The notes below the pieces were generated by a model, which made no database searches, was not told the origin of the DNA, and saw nothing but the letters and a program-made list of their open reading frames with translations. A stretch of DNA of 64,000 nt, taken from positions 4,092,001 through 4,156,000 of the forward strand of contig JAULJL010000003.1 in assembly GCA_030761205.1 (NCBI GenBank). The letters run 5' to 3'. Positions 47,753 through 62,483 of the stretch are shown piece after piece. The first letter of the stretch is position 1, and every line of letters begins with the position of its first letter. Origin of the DNA: Fremontodendron californicum. Lineage: Eukaryota; Streptophyta; Magnoliopsida; Malvales; Malvaceae. A program made the position numbers and the translations under genes.

Positions 47753-49239
47753 TATATTAATGCAATTTCGGGTGGAATCCTTGATCCTAAACATGTCATT
47801 CAATTTTTGCCAGGCAATAGCTTTTATTAAGTGATAAAAGTGGTGGTTTTTTTCTTTCTTTTAATAGTTACATTAGGGAAAGGAGATTAAAACTGGGAAC
47901 CTCCTGATTGATGGAATTGTCTAGCTATTATTTAATCAATGCCTCGGTCATATCAGTGAATTATTGTTGTTTTCTTTTGTAAATTTTTTTCCAGAGAATG
48001 ATGAGACATGATTGGAACAAGTATAGAAATGATGCAAGGATCACAAACTTACAAAATTACACAGAAAACAGTGAAATCATTTATATAATCCAATCAATTA
48101 GTTGGACTTCAGAACCAGGCTGAGGCTAGAATTGCATAAGAATAGGGTTGTTCTTATCAAAAAGACAAACTCTTGCAGCAAAATTACAAGTTTTTGTTAG
48201 ACATCTGTCATTTGCGTTCGCAGTCTTTGCTGACAGTGAGAGAGTAGATGATGGACCTTTTCCAGGCCCAAAATTCAAACCAGTGGACCTACTACCTGAA
48301 AATCATGGATGCAAATAATTGAATTTGCTGACAGTGAGAGAGTAGATGATGGACCTTTGGTTTCTGCCATTCTTTCTGCAAAATCGTAACTGAATTATGT
48401 GGTGATACGTCTTTTCCATCAATTTTCTAATCGACAGCAGTTCAAGTTGGAGGTGATTGCCAGGATCCAATCCTTGTTGTGAATAACTGAGTCAGGATAA
48501 CGAGGCCCATAAACTGGGGGCAAAGGCCTCTAATGAGCATCAAAGTTCTAAGATATCTGAAACTGACTTAAAAAGACATGCTTTAGGGAAAAAAACGTTG
48601 AAACTATTCAGTTGGTGAAATTGGTTGGACTTGAAAAGATTTCCTATGGGTTCCACGTCCACCCTTGTCCTCTTTTTTTTTTCCTTGGTTGGACTTAAAA
48701 AGACCATGAATGTATTTGTCAATGGTTGCTATCCACTCAGTCATTTACAGTAGTAGTGGCTCCATTTGAGGGAATCTGTTAGCAAAGAAGGAATCATTTT
48801 TTATACCATCAACTAATCAAGTAACAAAAATTGCAACCCTTAAGCCGGATACTTTTGATTCTTAGCTTATGAATAAGGCATGGTAACAATATCAAAGATT
48901 AGTAGTAATCCAGACTGTTTAGCTAATGAAAAAGGCAAGCTGGGTATCCAATCCACTGATATCCCTGAATAATTAGGATAACCTTTGTTCATGAACAAAT
49001 TAAGAAGTCAAAGGTCTATCTTCAAATTGGTATATTATGTCATTCTATTAAACCAACAAACGAAATTTGCAAACTTCCAAACTCTACCAACTCCACCTTT
49101 TCTTCAGGACTGGAGGGTCCATGTGTAGTGATTTTCCTCCATGGATGAGGGCCTTTTGCACCGGTTTTCTTTAATGCAAACTTATGCTGTGCGAGGCTCA
49201 TTGACGGGAAAAAACCCAGAACTAAAATGTCTAGAAGGC
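47753..49239. other. 3' flank of the AGG3-like gene and intergenic region
   Basis: A 32-bp direct repeat (GCTGACAGTGAGAGAGTAG and GATGATGGACCTTT) occurs at about 48229-48260 and 48328-48359. No coding signal otherwise. The end next to 49240 is the subtilase 3' flank. Confidence 0.5.
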
Positions 49240-52200
49240 TCAGAATAATGTCCATGAGAAGGAAACTGGGCTCTTAACCTGGTTTTGGGCATTTCCCCAC
49301 ACTATTGAACCAAATTCAGATCTAGCCATTGGGCTTGTCCCTCTTTTAGCTACAAAAGTCGCCGTATATCTCTTCTTCTCCCCTACGCTCCTAAAGATGA
49401 GTTTCCTGGGCCTAACTGAGATCCCAACCGTTGATGGGCCATCCACTGTCACTTTGTATATGGACCTTGCAGGGCCTACATTCGTCAATTCACGAGTATA
49501 TCGAACAACCCTTTTGTCCCCAAACAAGACCGAAAAAGAAGGGTAATTGAGATCACCAGGGTCTTTGAATTTTGTGGAACATGTAATATTTGGGCGCTTG
49601 ACTATGGTCTTGACATGATCAATGGTGTAGCCCAATGAGCACAAGAATGCTATGTATTCTTCTGTAGAGATATCATAAACTAGGCCTGGAGAAAGAGCTT
49701 TCTGGGGGTCAACATGGCCAGACCCATGAGCCCATGGGTTAGACAATGAACCATCAGCAGCATCCCTGAGAACGGAGTTGGTGTTGTCTTTGGTGTAGGC
49801 AGTCGTCATGAGAGCGGATTTGATCGCATTTGGGCTCCATTCTGGATGAGCTGCTTTCAGCAATGCTGCTAGCCCACTGATGTGAGGGCAGGACATGGAT
49901 GTACCTACATTTTTTTTTAAAACACAAAAATAAAGCGACCAAGATTTAACAGCTAAAGCCTATAAAAGTGAACAACCAAACATGGATGCATGTGGATGAA
50001 AAGAGCATGCTTCTTCACATGCTTAACAGCTCACCAATCAAAATTGGCTTCATCTTATTAACATCAACGCGTTACCCACTAGTTTATTTATGTTTAAGAC
50101 ATTAAAAAAAATGCTATCCTAATCTAATCATTCACAACAAAGTTTAGGCAAAATATCATATTTTCTTGCTAACATGATGATATGACAGCTCCACTTTGTA
50201 CACATACATTATCACTCAAAAGTAATGATGAAAATCCTTGTATGGCCCTAAGGATATGGACTTTTACAACATCATCTCATGAACTAAAAATTTATTGTTT
50301 GAAAGATTTTACTAATCACATGTTCTTCAACTAGAATTTCAATCCAAAGAACCAATCTATCAAGTGTACCAGTTACCACACATTTTAATGTGACACAATC
50401 AGCACTAAAAAGCAAAATTCTTTAATGTTATTTTTACCTTCTTTCACATTGATTTGCAGCCAAAATACAACAATTAACTTCAAACTTAATGCCCAATTAA
50501 CCTTAATTACCATTTTATATTGCAAACTAAACCCCTTTCAAGTTCCAAAAATGTCTTAGTTTGAACAACTGTGTACACTTAACCCAAAACTCAGGAAAAA
50601 AAAAAGGGACAAAGACAGAGATGTAAGCTTAATGACATGTCATAATTTTTTTTATTTAAAAAAAGGCAAAGAATGTAGCCGTTATAACGTACCTGACAAA
50701 ATATTGAACTTAGTCTTCCTCGTGTCCTTCGCCAACCCAGTTGGCCCAGTAGCCTCTGACCATGCAGCCAAAATATTGACTCCAGGCCCAATTACGTCCG
50801 GCTTCAAGATCTGCGGCGTCACCATATTGGGCCCTCGCGAACTAAACGCCGCGACAACCGGTGAAGGACTCACATTCAACACGGTCCCACCAAAAACAAG
50901 CACGGCCGTCGGATTAGGATCAGATCGCGCGTATTCCCTAATCAAGTCACCAACTTTCCTCCCCACCGCCACGCCAGGTAACAAATGACTGTCAGCCACC
51001 AGTTCCTCACCGCTAATCGGCGTGTTCGCTAATATCATCCCCAACCCGCCGGCATCGCGCACAACCGCTCCTTTTTCCACACGCGCGTTTGTTCCTCTAT
51101 CGCAAACCACTACCTTCCCGCGTACCCAAGCGGGGTCGAGTGAACCGGGCAAACATAAATTACTGGAACTGTTATCTTTGTTGTAAACCAAACCAACCGG
51201 TTTCTTTCCAATTCCTTGACCACTGTAAAGAGAGACGCCATTATAACGGATTTTGTTTCCTAGAACGGCGTAAGCAGGGAAATCTCGATCTAAAGTCCCG
51301 GCGCCAACGGTCATTATCCAAGGTGCCACGTTGGCAAGAGTGGCCTTAGTGGGCCCGCTGTTGCCAGCAGAGCAAGAGACAAAAATGCCCTTCTCCATCG
51401 CCGTGAAGGCTCCAATAGCGATAGTGTCTCGGTAATACGGTGCAGATCCGCCGCCGAGGGATAATGAGAGGACGTCGACGCCGTCTTGAATGGCACGATC
51501 CATACCAGCGAGAATGTCGGATCCGAAGCAACCAGTTTCCCAGCAAACCTTGTACGTGGCGACGCGGGCATGAGTTGCCATCCCACGGGCAGTTCCGCTG
51601 GCGTATCCGAGGAGGCTAGCATTGGCCACGTGAGAACCAGCGGCGGTGCTGGCAGTGTGGGTCCCATGACCATCTTTGTCACGTGGGGACTCGATCTCTC
51701 TAGGTTTCTTGTAAATTCCACCACCACCAGTGGCCATATGGTAACCTTTGGAAAAGCTTCGTGCTCCAATGAGTTTCTTGTTGCAAAGCTTGGGACTAAA
51801 ATCAGGAGCTGATTCACACTCCCCGCGCCACTTAGAAGGAATCTCAGGCATGTCGGAATCGTCGAAGCTCTTAGATTCAGGCCAAACTCCAGTGTCCAGA
51901 ACTCCAATGATCACATCCCGAGAAGCTTGTTCGAGCTGCTGGGTGTTATGGCCGGCCCATAGGCCGAACTCAGCGTCAAGGCCGAGGAATTGCGGGGTAC
52001 GAGTAGTGTGGAGAGTGTAAATGGTGTCTTCATAAACACCCAGAACGGAATCTGATTTGCTAAGAGATTCAGCTTGTTTTGGATCGAGAGAGGCAGCGAA
52101 GCCATTGAATGCAGTAGTGTAGGAATAGAGAAGGGAGTCAGCAGGGGTGGCGGAGAGGGATTGCAAGCTAGAACTGTACCAATCATGGTGAGTTTTAAAA

Positions 52201-52319
52201 GAAAGAGGCTTGTCTTGATGTTTCATGTGAACAATGTAGGTTTTTTTGGCAGCGACTGTGAGACAAAGAAGGACGAAGAAGAAGCTGAGAAAGAACGTAT
52301 AAGAAGCCATGGAGGCCAT
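49240..52319 (-). CDS. SBT1.8: Subtilisin-like serine protease, SBT1 group (SBT1.8 type)
   Basis: Two exons (50693-52319 and 49240-49904) give a 763-residue preproprotein, normal for plant subtilases. A signal peptide covers about residues 1-24 (hydrophobic LSFFFVLLCLTVAA). The I9 propeptide starts KTYIVHMKHQDKP and ends about residue 107 at HTTRTPQFLGL, where the mature enzyme begins. The catalytic triad is complete: Asp142 (VLDTGVWPES), His218 (DKDGHGTHTAS) and Ser545 (GTSMSCPH), with the oxyanion Asn320 (SCSAGNSGP). A PA domain is inserted before the Ser, and the C-terminal fibronectin-III-like domain ends VSFSWTLF. The single intron interrupts the GTSM codon group. These are secreted apoplastic proteases that process or degrade wall proteins and peptides; the substrate is not predictable. 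SBT1.8 is the closest group by recall and gene order. Confidence 0.93.
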
Positions 52320-52470
52320 AACTGTGGATTACAGTGAAAGGTAGAGTAGAGCTGTTTTGATTATTAGTAGTAGTACCAAGAATGGAGGAGCGGATGAAGG
52401 AAGGGACAGTCGCTTTAAACAAGATGCGACTGTCAGAAAAGGATGGAAGGAAACATTAGACTGGTGTCGG

Positions 52471-52477
52471 ATTTATA
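52471..52477 (-). promoter_or_regulatory. TATA box of the subtilase gene
   Basis: The minus strand reads TATAAAT, 152 bases upstream of the subtilase ATG, consistent with a leader of about 120 bases. Confidence 0.5.
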
Positions 52478-55400
52478 GACAACTTGGATTTGAAATTGGG
52501 CTTATTCTTTATCTTTATTTACCTCAATGCCATCTCGTCGGTGTTCTTAATGCCATGCCATCTCTGTCTTTTAACTGAATTATAAAAAAAATGAAAACGG
52601 TGTTACAGATAATTTGTCTATATCTTTTATCAAATACAAAGGGACCAGACCAGACCAGGTACAGCTGTAGACACGTCGAAGGAAATGCGAACCCTCTTGG
52701 CTGTTGAATCTTCTACTACTATTTACTCTTGTCCATGCAAATTGAGTTTTTTTTAGACGTTTTAGCTCTGTTTCATATTTATTTCCACCACCAGAATTCT
52801 TCAAAGCATGCTTTTCCTTCCTTTTCAATCTCATTCGCTGAATCAACTGGCTACCTCTCTTCTAAAACTGACAGGCATGGGGCAATGGGGGCAGTGCAGC
52901 GGTAGGTGTGGAAGGGTTGCAAATTAAGCAAAATGAGTGCGGTGTTAATGGCAGTGATGACAGTCTTGGTACCCATAAGGTAGTCGAGTTGAAACCAGCA
53001 TGAAAAGGGGGTTGCAAAGTTAATTAAAAGGAGTATAAATGAATGATTTGGTTGGGAAATTTATCATTGCTAGCTGCTACTATCCAACAATTAGTAGTTT
53101 TTTTGGGGAGGTTGACAACAATTTTTTTATTACTTACTATGTATAACACTCCATTTAATTGAAAGGAAAGAGAAAAGAAAAAAATAATTTAATTCAATAA
53201 TTATCTAAACAATAACACATTTTATTATAAATTTCAATTATTAAATTAAAATTTTGTTCTTTCGTATTTTACCAACTGAGCTTAATTTAATACTAGAATG
53301 AAATCTTTGATAGTGAAAACTGAAATATGAAGTTAATTTTTTTATAAAAATTGATTCGTTGAATGGTCCATTCTCTATTACATATCCGATCAAATAAATT
53401 TTAATTTTTGATTGATTCGATCGAATCGACTTATTCGATACAATTTGTTTTCAGAAAGCATAGGACAAGGCAAGAATGAATTACACCTTTTTCTTTTTTA
53501 TCTTTTCATTTATGATTTCTTATATGTTTTAATCTCTCATTAAGGTCTTAAATTTCTTAAATTCATTTTTTTTTCCAAAAAAATCAATAAAATGATAATT
53601 GTAACATCATAAATTTATTACTCCATGTATAAAGTTTACAACAATAAATATACATGTGCTAAGCAATATAATAATTGTAACTTGTAATCCTTTTACAAAC
53701 AAATAAATATTTACTTATAAGATGCCATTAATAAGTATTTATAAACACTTGTTAAGATTTTTTTTTTTTTTTTTTTATGACGAGTAGCCCATATGGTAAA
53801 TCTCGAGGAGTCTAGCTAGCACAGCAACCTATTGCCATGATTAATTGAAATTTTATTTCAATTTATAAGTATTTTTGAACATTTTTTACTTAAATGTAGT
53901 ACTAAAGAAATATATATATATATATATATATGATTATAAAGAGAAAAGGAAGAGTGATTAGGAGTAGGTGGAGGATGCAAAAAGGGGGCCAAAGAGTGCA
54001 AGGAGGCAGACAGTCAAGGTTGGTTACTGGTTAGTGCAAATAATGAGTCATGCTTTTGTCTTCAAAAATTAGTGTGTAATATATATATAAATAGTCCATG
54101 TCGTAGCCATTCATTGGATCGAAAGTGTAATAATAAATTTTTTTTAAATTATAAAAATTTTAATTTTAATTCTCATTTATGAAATTAAAATCATTAATTA
54201 TTACAATCAATCAAATGTTAGTGTAATACTATCTATTATTAGCTTCACTTGTTTTTATCCCTTCTTTTCTTTAAAAGTACCAATCCCTTAGGACTCAAAC
54301 CTCAATCTAATTTTAGATCCGAGAACTTTTATATTATATCCAAAATTAACAAATCTATAGAGTCCCCTTTCTTGATCCCATTTTATTAAACAGTTTGATT
54401 AATTATCTAATCTGTTGGCACATAATCTTGATTTTCTCTATTGAAAAAGGGTTTTATGACTATTAAACAAGGCAAGCAACTGTCGATTAGTAGCAATTAG
54501 AGGTAATTTTTAATTTTGTTATGGCAATTAGAGGGCAACATGAGATAAACTGTAGGTGATCCACTCTAACATTGCCACAGATAATGGCGTCGCGTCAATC
54601 GAGGCAACAAAAACTCCCATGAAATCTGAAAAAAATCTGCCCAAATGACAAATACCGCACGCCCACACTGCTTTCTTCCTCTTTTTTCAATAATGTCCCC
54701 ACGCGTTTTCTGCCATCTTTCTTTTTCTTTTTAGCTTCATTCACCCACTCTTATCATAAAAAATTGTTCCTCTGATCTTGAAAAAGAACAATCATCTGTT
54801 ATCAAACAGTCCAAGTGACTGGTAGCTTCTTTGACTGCCCACTGCCCAGATTGTATAAAAGATGTTCTCTTTCTAGGCTTTTTTAAGTGAGTGATGAAGG
54901 AGGAAGCAATTGTTGTAATCTTTAAGACTTTAACTTAAAAAAAAAAATGGTTTCTTAAATCATTGATTTACTATTTAATTGTAAAATTTATTTTGATTTG
55001 TGGTTAGAAATAATGGGTGAACATGTGAATTAAGAGACATTGACACATGGGAGAGATAAGTAAAAGACAAACAAAGATTACATGCTTTTGTTAGGTATAA
55101 ACTCAACCAATATATCAATTTTATAAAACAAAAGAAACCAATGTATCAGGATAGAAATAATTGTTTCTTCTTTAACAAATGAAATATATCTAATAAAAGA
55201 TGATGGGTGGAGGCCAGAGTATAATTTAGATGCAGTGAATCCTCAATCCGTGGAGGTGGGGATAAAACCAAACACATTAACCGACGTGGGGACTGGGGCC
55301 ATCAAATTTCCTCTTCAACTGGGTCAGGAAAGAATTGGCAACAAAGGAAATAGATAGGATTAGACTCTCCTTTGAAAAGGCCAAAAACTTTGGATTAACG

Positions 55401-55671
55401 AAGGAAAAAGAGAAGTAAAATATTGAGTACAAGATTAATCATACAAACTGAACATGTTGTCAATAGAAATTTATGCTGTATGGTGATTTCCAATCCATGC
55501 ATGATGAAATATGAATTTGAATGTTTCCTAACGAATTAAACACATGTCCACAATATACATATATATATATATATATTGATCAGTAGACAGTGAGAAGTTG
55601 ACAAAGAGCTACTAAGACTTTCCTCTTAAAAAACTGATGATAGTTAACAGCTCTATGTCATGGGCGATAGG
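52478..55671. other. Spacer with no recognised gene
   Basis: Subtilase upstream region followed by AT-rich sequence with a poly-T tract near 53759-53777 and a short AT microsatellite at 53911-53931. No protein-like frame found on either strand. Confidence 0.45.
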
Positions 55672-55679
55672 GCGATAGG

Positions 55680-56168
55680 TAGGGATGACAAAACCCGATC
55701 CGATCGATAAATTTTGTATCTATCCGTTTCGAATTGAGAGCTTTTTTTTTTGAAAAGCGAAGGCGGGGTGATTTTGGTAATTGCTTGATCCATTCTGCCC
55801 TGCCCCGCTTTTTGAAATTACTATCTTACCCTTTAAAATATTTTTATATTTTTTCTTATATGTTTAGTATATATATATATATACTAAAATCATATATATA
55901 TATATTAATATTTTATACATATGTATATTATGTATATTAAAGAATTTTATATACTAAAATTATGTTAATGAATAAATTACAATATAAATTTTTTATAATA
56001 TTAAGTTAAAAATAATTAATAAAAATTATGGTGTAATGAAATGAAACATCGTGGAACGATTATGGATGTAACTGACATCCATGAAAGTGAATGTTTCCAA
56101 CATCCATATATACAAAAGTAAGACGAAAGTGGATAAGACAATCTCCGCGATTTCGATTGCCATCCCTA
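55680..56168 (+). mobile_element. hAT-type non-autonomous element, 489 bp
   Basis: A perfect 8-bp target duplication, GCGATAGG, at 55672-55679 and 56169-56176. The left end TAGGGATGACAAAACCCGA and the inverted right end TAGGGATGGCAATCGAAAT are typical of the TAGGGATG-ended plant hAT MITEs. The interior has AT microsatellite sequence and no transposase. The target region itself contained a tandem GGGCGATA repeat. Confidence 0.9.
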
Positions 56169-56176
56169 GCGATAGG

Positions 56177-56295
56177 AATATATAGGATGCTACCATGAAT
56201 GAAAATGAAAGGGATATTTACCACTTATTAGTAGGTCGTGATGAGAAGTGCACTTATTATAGGACAAAAAAGAAAGTAAAAGATGAGTAAAATCA
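56177..56295. other. Short spacer between hAT-type element and tRNA remnant
   Basis: No feature seen. Confidence 0.4.
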
Positions 56296-56356
56296 GTGAT
56301 AGACTTTGGCCGAGTGGTTAAGGCGGTTTCCCCGCGAGAGTTCGAATCTCTCAGGT
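56296..56356 (+). pseudogene. tRNA-Ser pseudogene lacking the anticodon arm
   Basis: The D arm (TGGCCGAGTGGTTAAGGCG), the end of the long variable arm (GTTTCCCCGC) and the T arm (GAGAGTTCGAATCTCTC) of a serine tRNA are intact and adjacent. The roughly 25 bases for the anticodon stem-loop and start of the variable arm are missing. The acceptor stem halves pair poorly. It cannot function as a tRNA but keeps intact A- and B-box promoters. Confidence 0.85.
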
Positions 56357-56708
56357 GATGAACTTTTTCCAGCTTTGTTTCTGAACCCCCTTTTTATTGG
56401 GGTTAAATAATTTCACGGCAAAGACGCAACTCGCAAACAAGAACCAGCAAAGGCTTAGATGCAATTAATGGAATAAACTAGCAGGATTTGTGACCCTATC
56501 CTGGTTACTATGTCGTTAGGACTTGTGACGTTTAATGGAATTTCGGAACTAGGAAGGATTAGTGCCCAAACACCCATTTTGAGGCAATTAACTCCTCATA
56601 TCTTCTCTGGAGGAAATTGATCTGGGATCAATTGCTATAACTTATTTTCTTTCCTTGGACCAAAAACAGGGAAAAGAAAAGGCTATCATTTATTTGCCTT
56701 AACAGAAC

Positions 56709-56744
<36 letters not shown>

Positions 56745-57239
56745 AATGTAACAAAAAAGAAATTTTATTTGACTTACCAGAACAGAGAGCATTGAAACAA
56801 AATGAAATTTCACAAAGAGCATAAATTTTAGACTACACCTTCAACCCTTACCAAATTTTGTTGGTGTAGAAGTAAAACCGTTGGGGGGAAGGTTTTCACA
56901 TCTGCAGACGATGATGGTAAACCATTTAATTCATGTTGCAACAATGCAGACTAAGTAAACAGTAAGGTTACACGTCATGAACAAACTCTGATTAGCCAAG
57001 GAATAATATTCACATGAAAACACATTCATCATCAGCACCCACGTCCAGAGAGACAAACGAAGAAACTAACACAAGGATAATTCTCATAATTTAGCATATT
57101 GCACTCAGTGCATATCAAATTCCAATCCCCAAATCATATAGCCAAATGTTCTAAAAAATTAAAGCAACTCAGTCGAAGAAAGCTGAGGAAATGTGTAATC
57201 TTCTTCCGCCACACGAGAAACTGGTATTAGCCAAAAGAT
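56357..57239. other. Intergenic region and RBX1 3' flank, with a GA microsatellite
   Basis: A (GA)n run lies at 56711-56743. The last few hundred bases are the probable 3' untranslated region of the RBX1 gene. No gene seen. Confidence 0.5.
56711..56743 (+). repeat. (GA)n microsatellite
   Basis: About 16 uninterrupted GA units in the intergenic region downstream of RBX1. Confidence 0.9.
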
Positions 57240-59186
<1,947 letters not shown>

Positions 59187-60838
59187 GGCTGCGATTGAAC
59201 GGTGAGGGCGGGCAGAATTACTTTTTGGTTTTGTTTTGGGGCAGAGGTAGACGCAGGCGCAACGAAGAGAATAACTGAATAAGGCACGGGCGAGTAAGCT
59301 CGAGCGTGTTGTTTAATAAAAAAAAAAAATGGAATTTATTACAAATTGGTGTTTGGGTTTGGGATTATAAAAGCCCAAGCCCACGGTGTTATAAGTCGAT
59401 TATCAATAAGGATGGATGATAATGGGTACCTTGTTTGTTTAAGAAAAATTAGGAATATCCGATTAAATAGGATATGGATAGTAAATTTAGGATATTCGTT
59501 ATCGGTATTTGATTATAAATAATAGTTTTTTAATATTTATAATTGATAATTTATTTATTAAAATTTATAATTATCTAAACATAAAATATATATTTAAATT
59601 TATTAATTTATTAATTTAATTTTAATAAAATATATAAAAATAATTACAATTTTATTTCTTATAATCGAACTCGAGTTGCATTATGTTTTTGTAATGGGTG
59701 TCCGTATAATTTTTTAACTAAATAAACGAGTTCGAATTTTAATAGAGTATTTTATTAAATGATTCGAGTAGAGTATGAATATTGTATTTGATAATTGAAT
59801 TTGAATACGGATACCTCAAGCTTACCGGTCTGTTGTCATTACTAATTAAGAATAATGAAAAGTTTTTTTTTTTTTTTTATATATATTTGAGAGCGCTAGT
59901 GATTGAATTTTAATTTTTTTTTTTGGTTAGAAAAGGTTTTCTATGAACTAGGGAAAAAAGTAAACAATATGTAAAAATATTTTTAAATTGACTAAAGTGT
60001 TGCTTTTTTTGGAAAAATTATTAATTGTTATAAAAATGAAATTTTATATAAATTAGGCTTCATTTTGCTTTTATTACTTATTTTTCATTCTTAAAGCAAA
60101 AAAATGTGACTAAAAACAAAAGTAGAAAATATATTTAAACATTAAACTTAGTGTCATAAATGAAAAATATTATATATACTAGTATAATTCTTAATCAAAT
60201 ATGAATTTGATTTAGTTTTTACCAACTTTTTGCTTTATAAAAACAATTTAGGACATCAAAAGCAAATTCTCCAAAAGAAAATTGTAGAGATCAGTACAAT
60301 TTAAAACTCATTAAGCTAAATTTTATGAGATGAGAAACAGAGAAAGCATTACCTTTTTTATTATAAAATCAGAGTCGTTAGAGTTTGAAGAAGGGCATTT
60401 ATAGCGCATTAAAATTTGGTGTCCTCTAAATTATTTAGAAATTAATAGCAAAACAAATTAGAAGTAATATTGCATGAACATATTTAGTAACAGTATATAA
60501 ATAAGTAAATCTCATTTTTAGTGAGTTTTGTTAAAGAAATATATCTCTACTATTATAAAATTTTTGATCGAATTTGGTGTCACGAGTTAAGTGACACTAA
60601 TTCAATTGAAGAAAATATAAAAAAATTAAATAAATAATAATGTCAAAATATATAATAGTGCTATTCATATCTTTTAATTTTTTATATTTTAAAAAAATAT
60701 ATTACTTAATTTTTTTCTTAAATAACTACAATTTCTTTTTAAAAAAAAACCACAAATAACTTATTTTTTTATATTTCAATTTTTTTTTTCATACAATGTG
60801 TTTTTCTTCCACCCACTACATGTGTGTACAAATTTTTA

Positions 60839-60881
<43 letters not shown>

Positions 60882-61064
60882 TATTTGTTTGTTCCATTAT
60901 ATCACAAGTTTGTATTTGATATATTGATGGTAAATTTTTTTAACTTCAAAAGCAGTAGTAAGAATATATTACATTTCTCATTTTTTAATTTTTTTTATAT
61001 ATCCTATATAGATATGTATCATAATGCCAACTTTGTTTTGATAACAGCAAAGTTTATAGAATGA
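59187..61064. other. RBX1 upstream region and AT-rich spacer
   Basis: RBX1 promoter and leader, then AT-rich sequence. At about 59407-59846 weakly inverted ends (TAAGGATGG left; TAGTAATGAC inverted right) and flanks ATTATCAA/ATTAAGAA hint at another old hAT-type element, but the match is poor. An AT microsatellite lies at 60841-60878. Confidence 0.35.
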
Positions 61065-61073
61065 TTCCAACAC

Positions 61074-61464
61074 TGGTTTAAGTATTCACGTAATCCTTGT
61101 ACTACAGTAAAAAGAGTAATTTAGTCACTGTATTGTAAAAGTGAGTAATTTAATCCCTGTATAATTAAAATAGGTGCAAATAAGTAAAATTGATAACAAT
61201 GTTAATGAAAAACCGTTAAAATGCTTATATGGACTCGTAAAATCTAACAGAATTAATGATTTGGAATAAAATATGACTTGAAATATATCTAAATCTGTTA
61301 GATTTTACGAGTTCACGTTTAACGGTTTTTTTATTAAAATCATTATCAATTTTACTTATTTGCATCTATTTCAATTGTACAGGAACTAAATTACTCACTT
61401 TTACAATACATGAACTAAATTACTCTTTTCACTAGAGTACAAAAATTATATGGGTACTTAAACC
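61074..61464. mobile_element. Palindromic Mutator-like MITE, 391 bp
   Basis: A perfect 9-bp target duplication, TTCCAACAC, at 61065-61073 and 61465-61473. The two halves are inverted copies over nearly the whole length: GGTTTAAGTA at both ends, then AAAAGAGTAATTTAGT, GTGAGTAATTTA and CGTAAAATCTAACAGA. The 9-bp target and long inverted arms fit Mutator-like elements. The DNA could fold into a hairpin and, if transcribed, give double-stranded RNA. Confidence 0.9.
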
Positions 61465-61473
61465 TTCCAACAC

Positions 61474-62483
61474 TTAACCTAAACCGAACTTTAGGACATT
61501 AAAACAATAAGTTGAAAATTAGTTGTCCTAGCGGAGGATTATAATTTCTAATTAACTCACTGTTAAATGTTAACCTTTTGGGGTAAATCTAATTTACATA
61601 ATTCGCAATAGCTCAGAGCACAGATAATCAACAAGGCTTAGCCAAATAAGTAGAGCTAAAATCCATGTGTTCCAGTAAAAAAAAAGGAAAAATCATGATT
61701 CATTGGAAAATTATAAGTAAGCAAGAGATGGAGAATTGAGGTGCAGCATCGCCATCAGAATGATATAAAAGAGGCTAAGAGTTGGAAATTGTGATTTAAT
61801 TATAGATTCTTCACTTATTTATAGTAAAGGGTTGTCTTTTTCTTTGTAATATACGTGTACAAACAAATCAAATCACTGGTCTAATTATCGAATCAAATAT
61901 TAATGAGAATTCCCATTTGTCCGAAAGAAGTTTGAGAACCAATCACAGAAGTTTAGCTAATGATCTGATCAGCGGTAGGGCGTAGCAATATTGGTATAAT
62001 TTCGATAACAACGAACTCCATGTCATGAAATTCTACATGCAGATGGTGGGCATGAGGGCAAAGTCTTTCCACAGCTGATTTTCTATTTCTAGGTACAACC
62101 GTACAATGAACATATATGCTATGTATGTATAGAAGAAAATCTTTAAAACTGAGTAGAAAAGTTATTTTCCATATCTTGTTTGGAAATGATGAGCGGAAGT
62201 GGAGGTATTTTTTACCGTTGTTATACCTCAATTTCCAATCATCTGATCACTAGCTAGCTAGCTAAAATGAGCCTTTGAAGAGGGATCAGAATAGTTGAAC
62301 TTGGGATTCCATTAGGCTTATAATTTAGTTCAAATTCAGGTTTTACAGAACATGCTATCCTTGCATATGCCTAGATGACTATTAATTCTTGACAAACATC
62401 GAAGTTTGTGGAAGTCATTCATTTTCTTGCTGGTTGGGAATTCTCAACCAAGCAGAGGATTAATCAATTCATGGGGTATCCAT
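61474..62483. other. Spacer before the terminal LTR element
   Basis: AT-rich sequence with no recognised gene. The 92-codon frame at 61953-62231 (minus) shows no family features. Confidence 0.4.

Noticed and set aside
51314..51907. 197-codon minus frame overlapping the subtilase
   Set aside because: Alternative-frame shadow of the subtilase coding exon.
59407..59846. Possible hAT-type element upstream of RBX1
   Set aside because: Terminal similarity and 6 of 8 matching flanks are too weak to list as an element.
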